Source: CAYTNY01 sp964439215 (GTDB lineage: Bacteria > Oederibacteriota > PGYV01 > CAYTNY01). Taken from it: a stretch of 29,222 nucleotides of DNA. Shown here piece after piece: positions 7,836-15,413 of the stretch. Below the pieces are notes generated by a model. The model was not told where the DNA came from, made no database searches, and saw nothing but the letters and a program-made list of their open reading frames with translations. Both the position numbers and the translations under genes were made by a program. Positions within the stretch are counted from its first letter, which is position 1. Each line of letters opens with the position of its first letter. The stretch covers positions 1 through 29,222 of the forward strand of contig CAYTNY010000021.1 of NCBI GenBank assembly GCA_964439215.1, in the 5' to 3' direction.

Positions 7836-7859
7836 TAAGCTTATTAAAAGGAGCGGAAA

Positions 7860-8342
7860 ATGCAGGGAAAAGACAGTGATGAAAAAAGAGCGGAAGATGC
7901 ACGTCTTGTTTTTCCGGAGGAAAAACGGGCATATCCAAGAGTGGCGCTGTCTGTGCCGGTTTTTTATAAAACCGTAAGCAGTCAGGGTGCTGATGAACGG
8001 GAATACGGAGCGCTTATAAAAAAAGGCAGCGAGGCCGCGGAAAAAAAAGAATCAACAGAGACACAGACCAAAAATATAAGCTCCGGCGGTCTGCTCATGA
8101 CAACGACAGAAAAACTGCCCTGCGGCGGTATTATATATCTGTCCATGTATATGCCTCTGCCCGGACTTGCCTGCAGCTGCTCTGTGCTGGGTGAGGTTGT
8201 ACGTTCGGAGGAGCGCAAAGAAAGCGGAAAATACGATACAGCGGTTAAATTTGTGAGCGTTAATCATCATAATATGAATAAATACACTTATGCCGCACTT
8301 AAAGAGCTTCTGAATATAGATGGTTCTGAAATGAAGTTCTGA
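7860..8342 (+). CDS. PilZ domain protein, paralogue 3 of 3
   Basis: This is the third tandem PilZ paralogue, 160 aa, preceded by AAAGGAG. R23-x3-R27 and N72-x-S74-x2-G77 preserve both c-di-GMP contact motifs. Its insert between the motifs is the most charged of the three (Lys/Glu-rich, 50-70), and the sequence before the C-terminal signature reads AVKF rather than GLKF. It keeps the NHHNMNKY and LLN ending. A hairpin with flanking A and T tracts 25 bp beyond the stop probably ends the three-gene transcript. Confidence 0.87.
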   Translation: MQGKDSDEKRAEDARLVFPEEKRAYPRVALSVPVFYKTVSSQGADEREYGALIKKGSEAAEKKESTETQTKNISSGGLLMTTTEKLPCGGIIYLSMYMPLPGLACSCSVLGEVVRSEERKESGKYDTAVKFVSVNHHNMNKYTYAALKELLNIDGSEMKF

Positions 8343-8366
8343 CAGAGAAAGATCCCTCCGCGGACA

Positions 8367-8390
8367 AAAAACAGGCGTTCCGCTGTTTTT
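8367..8390. terminator. Probable bidirectional terminator after the PilZ genes
   Basis: AAAAACAG (8367-8374) and CTGTTTTT (8383-8390) form an 8-bp stem with an 8-nt loop, A-rich on one side and T-rich on the other. Its position between the last PilZ stop and the next promoter fits a terminator. Confidence 0.6.
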
Positions 8391-8403
8391 CTGAAATTTT
8401 GTG

Positions 8404-8431
8404 TGGAAAAACATCTGTTTTTATGTATAAT
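8404..8431 (+). promoter_or_regulatory. Possible promoter for the ribokinase-transketolase genes
   Basis: TATAAT (8426-8431) is exact. The best -35 match, TGGAAA (8404-8409), has 16-bp spacing and four of six consensus bases. It lies between a terminator and the gene start at 8553, leaving a leader of about 115 nt with no other recognisable element. Confidence 0.45.
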
Positions 8432-8552
8432 ATACAAACATTTTTAAAAAAAGCATATAAAAGAAATATATGTTTTTACCGGAATATTAAGAGAAATGTG
8501 AAAATTTGTGCAGGATTTTTATTGTCTGCATTATCTTAACTTGGAGAAACCA

Positions 8553-10349
8553 ATGTCTGATGAAATTACGGTTATAGGTTCAATTAATCTTGATGTTGTG
8601 GTTAAAACAGAGAGAATGCCGGAACGCGGAGAAACAGTAGGCGGAGATAATCTGTATATACTTCCCGGCGGAAAAGGCGCAAATCAGGCGGTTGCGATAG
8701 CCCGCCTCGGAAAAAAAGTGAATTTTGTGGCAAAAAAAGGGAAGGATCCCATACCCGGAACCACGCTGAAAAATCTCAGGCATCCGAATATAAATCTGGA
8801 TCATTTTATCACGGATGAAAAACTCTCATCAGGTGTTGCGCTTGTAAATACCACGGGAAAAAGAGGAAACAAAGTAACCTGGTTTAAGGGCGCAAACGAC
8901 CGTCTCCTGCCTGAGGAAGTGCAGGCCGCGGAAGAAGCAATAAAGCGTTCAAAGGCGGTTGTGATATGCACGGAAATACCGGTGGAAACAATAAGAGCCG
9001 CCATTAAACTTGCGGAAAAACATAATGTGAAAACAATACTGAACATAGGCAATGCCGGGACAAAAGAGCGCAATGAGATAAAATCCGTTCTTAAAGGACT
9101 GGATATAGTAATAATGAATGAACGTGAGGGCGGCTACCTTACCGACAGAATAATATCTCATATGGAAACAGGAACCCTTGCCGGCAGAGAACTCAGGGAA
9201 CTCGGTGTTAATCACGTTATAATAACAATGGGAAAGGAAGGCACTCTGCTGGTAAATGAACACGGGGCCACTGTGTTTCACCGTTATGGCATTGATGTTA
9301 TTGATACAGTGGGCGGCGGCGATGCTTTTGTGGGAGCGGTTGCCTGCGCGGTTGCGGACGGCAAAATCGTTATAGATGCTATTGATTACGGAAACGCGGC
9401 CGGAGCGCTGGTGACGCAGAAAATAGGGGCGCAGGAAGGAATGCCCGATATAAAGGAACTTGAAAAATTTATCAAAGAGAAGAAACTGCCGGGGAACGCA
9501 AAAGTATATAAAAATTATAATTCCGTTATAAAAATGCTGGAATTTAAATCAAACAGAATGAGGCGCAATATAATAAAAATGCTGGGATGCGCGCGGTCCG
9601 GCCATCTCGGAGGCTCTCTTTCGGCGGCGGATGTTATAGCTGTTCTGTATCTGAAAATAATGAAATTGAACCCGAAAAAACCCGCATGGGAAGACAGGGA
9701 CCGTTTTGTTCTTTCAAAGGGGCATGCAGCGCCGGCTCTTTATACAGGGCTTGTTGAAGCCGGTTTTTTCCCGGAGGAACATTTGTGGGATCTCAGAAAA
9801 ATAGGAAAAACACTGTCAGGACATCCTGATATGTCAAAAACCCCCGGAGTAGATATGACGACCGGTTCTCTCGGACAGGGGCTTTCCATTGCGAACGGAA
9901 TGGCAATGGCGGCCAAACTCCGCAAAAAGAAAAACCGTATATATGTGATGCTCGGAGACGGTGAAATGCAGGAAGGACAGGTATGGGAAGCGGCAATGAC
10001 TTCATATACGAGAAAACTTGATAATTTATGCGCAATACTGGATTATAACGGACTTCAGATTGACGGAAGCATCGGTGAAGTAAAGGCCGGGCTTGAACCT
10101 CTTGTTGAAAAATGGAAAGCGTTTAACTGGAACGTTATAGAAATAGACGGACATAACTGCGAGGCTATTGTTGAGGCGTTTGAAGACGCGAAAAAAGCAA
10201 AGGGTCTTCCAACGATTATAATAGCCAGGACAGTAAAAGGAAAAGGCATATCATTTATGGAAAGAAAAGTTGAATATCACGGTGTTGCTCCGACGCTTGA
10301 AGAGCAGGAACTTGCACTGAAGGAACTGGGGTGTATCAGTGGAGAATAA
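8553..10349 (+). CDS. Ribokinase (PfkB family) fused to transketolase N-terminal subunit
   Basis: One 598-aa chain appears to carry two enzymes. Residues 1-310 are a complete ribokinase-like kinase. They have GSINLD (9-14), the substrate motif GGKGANQA (39-46) and DTVGGGDAF (251-259), with D257 as catalytic base. Residues about 330-598 are a complete transketolase N-half: SGHLGGSLS (349-357), SKGHAAPALY (388-397), GSLGQGLS (438-445) and the thiamine-diphosphate/Mg2+ motif GDGEMQEG (468-475) with an N at 499. The linker is about 20 residues and no ribosome site precedes any internal ATG near it, so a true fusion is likely. The start at 8553 follows TTGGAG; an upstream in-frame GTG at 8508 is less convincing. 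The ribokinase could equally be another PfkB sugar kinase. The C-half is the next gene. Confidence 0.9.
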   Translation: MSDEITVIGSINLDVVVKTERMPERGETVGGDNLYILPGGKGANQAVAIARLGKKVNFVAKKGKDPIPGTTLKNLRHPNINLDHFITDEKLSSGVALVNTTGKRGNKVTWFKGANDRLLPEEVQAAEEAIKRSKAVVICTEIPVETIRAAIKLAEKHNVKTILNIGNAGTKERNEIKSVLKGLDIVIMNEREGGYLTDRIISHMETGTLAGRELRELGVNHVIITMGKEGTLLVNEHGATVFHRYGIDVIDTVGGGDAFVGAVACAVADGKIVIDAIDYGNAAGALVTQKIGAQEGMPDIKELEKFIKEKKLPGNAKVYKNYNSVIKMLEFKSNRMRRNIIKMLGCARSGHLGGSLSAADVIAVLYLKIMKLNPKKPAWEDRDRFVLSKGHAAPALYTGLVEAGFFPEEHLWDLRKIGKTLSGHPDMSKTPGVDMTTGSLGQGLSIANGMAMAAKLRKKKNRIYVMLGDGEMQEGQVWEAAMTSYTRKLDNLCAILDYNGLQIDGSIGEVKAGLEPLVEKWKAFNWNVIEIDGHNCEAIVEAFEDAKKAKGLPTIIIARTVKGKGISFMERKVEYHGVAPTLEEQELALKELGCISGE

Positions 10350-11382
10350 ACAGGCAAAAACTTCAATGCGGAATGTTTACGGAGAGACTCTCGTGAAAAT
10401 GGGAAAGAAACATAAAAATATTGTTGTGCTGGATGCGGATCTCGCGAAATCAACACAGACGATCCGTTTTGCCAAAGTTTTTCCCGAAAGGTTTTATGAT
10501 ATGGGCATTGCGGAACAGGATATGATGGGAACCGCGGCGGGCTTTGCCGCATCGGGAATGAATCCCTTTGCGTCAACTTTTGCGATGTTCGGATCAGGCA
10601 GGGCGTGGGAGCAGATCAGGAACTCTATATGCTATCCCAATCTGCCCGTGAAAATAGTAGTTACCCACGCCGGTGTTTCGGTAGGTCCGGACGGCCCTAC
10701 GCATCAGGCGTGTGAAGACATGGCGATTATGAGGGCTCTTCCTAATATGAAAGTGGTAGCACCGGCTGACTCGGTGGAAACGGAAAAACTTATTGAATTT
10801 CTTGCGGATTATTATGAGTCTCCGGTATATGTCAGGCTGGCAAGAATGACGACGCCTGTTGTATTTGACGAAAAATACAAATTTGAATTCGGGAAAGCAA
10901 GAGTGATGAAAAAAGGTGTTGATGCAACCATAATAAGTACGGGAGTTATGCTTTTTCAGAGTCTTAATGCCGCTGAAATGCTGGAGAAAGAAGGTATTTC
11001 AGCGGAAGTTGTTCATATGCCGACCATAAAGCCGCTGGATGAAAAAGCGGTTATGCGGTCCGCGGAAAAAACACGGCACATTATAACAATAGAAGAACAT
11101 TCAATAATCGGTGGGCTGGGTTCCGCTGTTGCGGAGGTAATTGCGGAAAAAAATTCGGCAAAGCTTAAAAGAATGGGTATTAAGGATATTTTTGCCGAAT
11201 CCGGCGAACCTGACGAGCTTTTTGAAAAATACGGAATAACGGAAAAGCATATTGTAAAATGCGTAAAACAGATACTGCGCTACAGGATCACGGAAAAGAA
11301 AATACAGGGGCTGGATCTGAAAAAGAAAACAGGGAAAACTGCCGAAAAAAAGAAAAAGGCAGGATCAAAAAACAAGAAGTAA
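10339..11382 (+). CDS. Transketolase, C-terminal subunit
   Basis: This is the pyrimidine-binding and C-terminal half of a split transketolase. It forms the active two-carbon transfer enzyme with the N-half encoded just upstream. The conserved glutamate that activates thiamine diphosphate is E59 in MGIAEQD. THAGVSVGPDGPTHQ (109-123) and the following MRALPNMKVVAPAD are family hallmarks. The GTG start overlaps the stop of the fused kinase gene by 11 bp with GGAACTGGGG upstream, indicating coupled translation; ATG 10366 is an alternative. The body is about 310 aa, as usual. The final 35 residues form an unusual Lys-rich tail (KKKTGKTAEKKKKAGSKNKK), possibly binding nucleic acid or acidic partners. 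Confidence 0.93.
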   Translation: MENKQAKTSMRNVYGETLVKMGKKHKNIVVLDADLAKSTQTIRFAKVFPERFYDMGIAEQDMMGTAAGFAASGMNPFASTFAMFGSGRAWEQIRNSICYPNLPVKIVVTHAGVSVGPDGPTHQACEDMAIMRALPNMKVVAPADSVETEKLIEFLADYYESPVYVRLARMTTPVVFDEKYKFEFGKARVMKKGVDATIISTGVMLFQSLNAAEMLEKEGISAEVVHMPTIKPLDEKAVMRSAEKTRHIITIEEHSIIGGLGSAVAEVIAEKNSAKLKRMGIKDIFAESGEPDELFEKYGITEKHIVKCVKQILRYRITEKKIQGLDLKKKTGKTAEKKKKAGSKNKK

Positions 11383-11397
11383 TTTAAAATATATAAA

Positions 11398-11419
11398 AAA
11401 GACGGATAAAAACGTCTTT
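11398..11419 (+). terminator. Weak hairpin between transketolase and secD
   Basis: AAAGACG (11398-11404) and CGTCTTT (11413-11419) form a 7-bp stem with an A-rich 8-nt loop. No T-run continues beyond the stem, so it is at most a weak terminator or RNA end. Confidence 0.3.
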
Positions 11420-11434
11420 ATTCCGGAGGTTGTT

Positions 11435-12775
11435 ATGCACAGGAAAATACAGGTTATCGGTTTTATAACGATTATTTTTGCCGCATTGGCGGTATGGCAG
11501 CTTTATCCGCCTTTTGATGTCAGGGATGCTGAAGGAAATATTATTGAAGAGGGCAGCATAAATCTAGGTCTTGACCTGCAGGGCGGAATGTATCTGAAGC
11601 TTGCTATTGATGATGAAGAACTGCCGGAAAATATGGTTCTTGAGGAAGCAGTGAACAGAGCGCTTGAAATACTCCGCAATAGAATAGATTCGCTTGGTGT
11701 GGCTGAACCGATAATACAAAGGGAAGGCGAGAAATTTATAGTTATTCAGCTTCCCGGTGTAAATGATCCCGAGCGGGCATTGGATATAATAGGAAAAACA
11801 GCGCTTCTTGAGTTTAAACTGGTCAGTGAAAGACATAATATTACGGATATGACGGATGAAGACGGAGAAATAGACCCGGAGCTTGTTCCTGAAGGCATAA
11901 AAGTATTAAAGGACCGGAACGATGAAAGATATCCCATAGAAGATAAGGAACTTTTAACCGGTGCTGATTTAGAGGACGCAAGAGTTCAGATGGGGGAGTA
12001 CGGCGCTCCAATCGTGGGTTTTAAACTCTCTCCGGAGGGCGGAAAAGCTTTTTCGGAAATAACAATGAATAATGTTGACAGGCGCCTTGCAATCATACTT
12101 GATGATATTGTGGTTTCCGCGCCGGTTATAAGGTCGCGGATAAGCGGAGGAGAAGGTATAATAGAAGGCAGCTTTGATCTGGACAGTGCAAAGGATCTTG
12201 CGCTTATACTGAGGGCGGGTGCGCTTCCTGCTCCGGTGAAAATAGAAAATAAAATAGTTGTGGGGCCGTCTTTGGGCGAAGACTCCATAAATGCGGGAAA
12301 AAAATCTATTTTCATAGGCGCTTTGCTGGTTCTGATCTTTATGTTTATTTATTATCGTATGTCGGGACTGGTTGCGAATCTGGGTCTTGCTCTGACTTTT
12401 CTTTTTGTTATGGGAGTGCTTGCGGCGCTGAACGCGACCCTTACTCTTCCGGGTATTGCCGGGCTTACGCTTACTCTGGGTATGGCCATAGATTCCAATG
12501 TTCTTATTTTTGAAAGGATCAGAGAAGAGCTTAAAACCGGAAAAACGGTCCGTGCTGCAATTGACGCCGGATATAACAGGGCGCTGTGGACCATTATTGA
12601 CTCGCATGTTACGTCGCTGATTACCGCGATAATACTTTTTCAGTTCGGCACCGGTCCGATCAGAGGTTTTGCCGTAACATTGTTCTGGGGTGTTGCGATA
12701 AGCCTGTTTACTGCGTTTTTTGTAACGAAATCCATATTTGATCTCAGAAAACAGTATAAGAAACTGAGTATATAA
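11435..12775 (+). CDS. secD: Protein translocase subunit SecD
   Basis: SecD is an accessory subunit of the SecYEG translocon that uses the ion-motive force to pull preproteins across the inner membrane. The 446-aa protein has TM1 at about 4-24 and the GLDLQGG motif (45-51). A large P1 domain outside the membrane follows, including the ILDD and ISGGxGIIEG segments. A block of five membrane segments (about 288-440) contains GLTLTLGMAIDSNVLIFERIREE, the RND-type motif with the functional Asp. A GGAGG site lies 6 bp upstream. Length is at the short end for SecD. No yajC lies upstream; secF follows after 48 bp. Confidence 0.97.
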   Translation: MHRKIQVIGFITIIFAALAVWQLYPPFDVRDAEGNIIEEGSINLGLDLQGGMYLKLAIDDEELPENMVLEEAVNRALEILRNRIDSLGVAEPIIQREGEKFIVIQLPGVNDPERALDIIGKTALLEFKLVSERHNITDMTDEDGEIDPELVPEGIKVLKDRNDERYPIEDKELLTGADLEDARVQMGEYGAPIVGFKLSPEGGKAFSEITMNNVDRRLAIILDDIVVSAPVIRSRISGGEGIIEGSFDLDSAKDLALILRAGALPAPVKIENKIVVGPSLGEDSINAGKKSIFIGALLVLIFMFIYYRMSGLVANLGLALTFLFVMGVLAALNATLTLPGIAGLTLTLGMAIDSNVLIFERIREELKTGKTVRAAIDAGYNRALWTIIDSHVTSLITAIILFQFGTGPIRGFAVTLFWGVAISLFTAFFVTKSIFDLRKQYKKLSI

Positions 12776-12823
12776 TTATATAAATCCGGCCTTTGATCTT
12801 CTGCCGGTCTTGGAGGTTTTAAA

Positions 12824-13741
12824 ATGTTTCAGATAATAAAGGATACAAAGTTTGACTTTATAGGAAAAAGAAGGGCCGCGTTTGTTATATCCGGGCTTAT
12901 GCTTATTGCGGCGTTTTATTCGGTTTATCTTATTGCGGCCGATAAAGCCAATATGGGCCTGGATTTTACGGGAGGCTCCACTGTGCAGGTGAGATTTGAC
13001 AGTGCGGTTTCAGTTGCGGAAATAAGGGCTGTTATGGCTGTTGAAGGGTTTGAACGGGCTACAATACAGCAGATAGGAAATGAATCGGATAATACATTTA
13101 TAATAAGAATGAGTCTTGCGGATGCTGAAGCAGGCGAAGCTTCGGGGAAAATAGAGGATGTTTTTAAAAAGGATATGCCTGAAGCGGGAATAACAATAGA
13201 AGGTTCAAGTGAAATAGGCCCTGTTGTTTCCGGGCAGTTAAAACAAAAAGCGCTTCTGGCAATGTTCTGGGCGGTTCTCGGCATACTTATATATATATGG
13301 TTCAGGTTTAAGTTCAAGTTTGCGGTGGCCGCAACCGTGGCCACGTTTCATGATGTGCTGGTGGTTCTCGGAATAATGGTTCTTTTAGGAAAGGAAATAG
13401 ACCTGCTTGTCGTCACTGCGCTGCTGACTCTTGCGGGATATTCCCTGAATGATACAGTGGTGCTTTTTGACCGTATAAGGGAAAATATCAGGTTCATACT
13501 TAAGACAAATTACGGCGAGATCGTAAACAGGTCCATCAATGAAGTTCTCTCCAGAACCATTGTTACCTCAGGGACAACCCTGTTTGTCGTTGGTTCTTTA
13601 TATATGTTCGGGGGGCACGTGCTTGAAAATTTTTCGCTGACGCTTTTGCTGGGTATCTTGGTGGGGACATACTCATCCATATTTGTCGCAAGTCCTTTAA
13701 TAGTGGAATGGGATAATATGGAGAAAAAAAACAGGGCGTAA
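12824..13741 (+). CDS. secF: Protein translocase subunit SecF
   Basis: SecF is the partner of SecD in the export motor. The 305-aa protein has TM1 at about 18-38, the GLDFTGGS motif (45-52), a short periplasmic domain and five C-terminal membrane segments. Their fourth-segment motif AGYSLNDTVVLFDRIREN is intact, including the Asp residues used for ion coupling. The start follows TTGGAGG. The unusual membrane operon at 13772 begins 30 bp downstream with no terminator between, so the two may share a transcript. Confidence 0.97.
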   Translation: MFQIIKDTKFDFIGKRRAAFVISGLMLIAAFYSVYLIAADKANMGLDFTGGSTVQVRFDSAVSVAEIRAVMAVEGFERATIQQIGNESDNTFIIRMSLADAEAGEASGKIEDVFKKDMPEAGITIEGSSEIGPVVSGQLKQKALLAMFWAVLGILIYIWFRFKFKFAVAATVATFHDVLVVLGIMVLLGKEIDLLVVTALLTLAGYSLNDTVVLFDRIRENIRFILKTNYGEIVNRSINEVLSRTIVTSGTTLFVVGSLYMFGGHVLENFSLTLLLGILVGTYSSIFVASPLIVEWDNMEKKNRA

Positions 13742-13771
13742 TCCGGTGTCCCGCGGAAAAAGGAAAAATAA

Positions 13772-14194
13772 ATGATTTGGATAATGGCTGCCGCAGGAAT
13801 GCTGCTTTATTCTGCCGCGGTGTTTTTAAATAAAAAAGAGCATATTTTTCTTCTTCTGACAGCGGCTGATATTCTTATATTTATTCCTTTGATTATAAGT
13901 CTGCCTGATGCTTTTTTTCTTCTGCCGGCCGCAGGCATTGCTTTTTTTATGAATTTTATTATTGCCGGCGGCAGGGGGCAATATACGGAAAAAAATGCCG
14001 GGCGCAGTATTTGGGGGAACCTTGCGTCCGCGGCTGTTTTGGCGGGATTTCTTTTTGTTTTATTCAAAGAACCTGCGGGACTCTCGGGGATTTTCGCGGC
14101 GCCGGAAACAGGCGCGGTGATATTTATTGTATTTTTATTTCTGGCAGCTTCATATGCTGTATTTTCAAAAAGAGAGGATGCGGATAATGGCTGA
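13772..14194 (+). CDS. Five-segment membrane protein, NuoJ/MrpB-like by position and topology
   Basis: I do not recognise a family directly. The 140-aa protein is very hydrophobic, with predicted membrane segments near 2-19, 23-43, 47-65, 79-98 and 113-131 and a short acidic C-terminus (KREDADNG). Size, topology and place before a three-segment NuoK-like and a large NuoN-like gene resemble the NuoJ-K-N or MrpB-C-D order of complex I and Mrp antiporters. No signature motif is clear. The start has AAAGGA upstream. Its stop overlaps the next gene by 8 bp. The assignment is inference from context. Confidence 0.6.
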   Translation: MIWIMAAAGMLLYSAAVFLNKKEHIFLLLTAADILIFIPLIISLPDAFFLLPAAGIAFFMNFIIAGGRGQYTEKNAGRSIWGNLASAAVLAGFLFVLFKEPAGLSGIFAAPETGAVIFIVFLFLAASYAVFSKREDADNG

Positions 14195-15413
14195 AATTTT
14201 TGCCGGAATATCCGGGGTGTTCATGTTTTTTTCTTCAGTGTCCGTACGTGTGATGCGTAAAAGATTATTTCTGGCGCTGTCTCTGAAATCAGCGTTTTTA
14301 TCAGCCGCGGTTCTGCCCGGGCCGGAGGAATATATATGGCTGCTTGCGGTATTTGCGGGAATTGTTTTTGTTTTTTTCTCGATGATTGTTTACACGGGGG
14401 GCAATAAGAAATCCGGAAACGCGGCAAAAGGGGCCGCGGCTGTTTTTATGCTGTGCCTGATTTTTTCTTTTTGGGGGTGCGGAAACGAAGAAAAAAAAGT
14501 ATTAAAAATGCCTGAAGTAAAGTCTTCGCTGAACCTGAAGTTCACACCTTCCGTGCTTTTAGCGGCCCCGGGAAAAAAACTGTATGTGGGATCCGAAAGA
14601 AAAAACCGGGTATACCGTTATAATATGAAAAACGGAAAAATAGAGGATATTATCGCAACAGGAAAATATCCTTATGACATGATGCTTGATAAAGAAGTGC
14701 TGTATACCGCCAACAGCCGCGGCGCCAATGTTACGGTATATGACACAAAAAGCGGAGAAACAAATAATATACGCACAAGAGGAAGTTATCCTTCCGCTGT
14801 CGCGCTTTCCGGAAATAAAAAGAAACTTTACGCCGCAAACAGAGGGAGCGGCAATGTATCGGTAATTGATCTTGAAAAAAAGAAATCCGTGAAAAGAGTA
14901 AGCACGGGGAAATGGCCCTCAGGGCTTTATATTGATGATGAGGAAATGTATTTATATGTTGCCTGTAAATATACAAATACCGTTGAAATAATAGATACGG
15001 CAACAGATGAATTAATTCTTACAAAGATTGACGCGGGTATATCACCAATTTTAATTCTGGAGGCGGATAAAAACGATATTCTTATTATAAGCGAATGGAA
15101 ATATTCATATAATCAAAAGGGAAGCGTCATTGTAATGGACAAAAGGGATTTTTTCATAAAAAAAACAATAATGACCGAAGGCGGAGCCTCGGATGCTCTT
15201 GTTTCCAAAAGCAAAAAATATATATATCTGGCAATGCCTCTTGAAGATATGATTGTTTTTATGGATTATGAATCAGGAAAAGAAATGCACCGTATAGTAT
15301 TTGAGGATCTGATGCCGAAATGGCTGGCTCTTTCGGCTGACGGGAAATTTCTTTATGCAACAACACAGAAAGACGATAAAATACATACGATTGCTTTGAA
15401 CGGGCTGATATGA
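14187..15413 (+). CDS. NuoK-like membrane domain joined to a lipoprotein-like signal and a YVTN-type beta-propeller
   Basis: This 408-aa protein has an unusual composite build. Residues 1-70 form three membrane segments (about 3-20, 26-43 and 48-69), resembling NuoK/MrpC. The position where those proteins keep a membrane glutamate reads LSLKSAF, with Lys. Residues 74-98 look like a lipoprotein signal: KK, then a hydrophobic run ending FSFWGC, with C98 followed by GNEEKK. Residues about 120-405 contain seven 35-45-residue blades of the YVTN type (for example KKLYAANRGSGNVSVIDL). The propeller would face away from the cytoplasm. The start at 14187 is preferred because GAGAGG lies 9 bp upstream; an in-frame TTG at 14127 has no such site. 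Two genes joined by a sequence error at a G6 run (14397-14402) cannot be excluded. Confidence 0.72.
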   Translation: MAEIFAGISGVFMFFSSVSVRVMRKRLFLALSLKSAFLSAAVLPGPEEYIWLLAVFAGIVFVFFSMIVYTGGNKKSGNAAKGAAAVFMLCLIFSFWGCGNEEKKVLKMPEVKSSLNLKFTPSVLLAAPGKKLYVGSERKNRVYRYNMKNGKIEDIIATGKYPYDMMLDKEVLYTANSRGANVTVYDTKSGETNNIRTRGSYPSAVALSGNKKKLYAANRGSGNVSVIDLEKKKSVKRVSTGKWPSGLYIDDEEMYLYVACKYTNTVEIIDTATDELILTKIDAGISPILILEADKNDILIISEWKYSYNQKGSVIVMDKRDFFIKKTIMTEGGASDALVSKSKKYIYLAMPLEDMIVFMDYESGKEMHRIVFEDLMPKWLALSADGKFLYATTQKDDKIHTIALNGLI

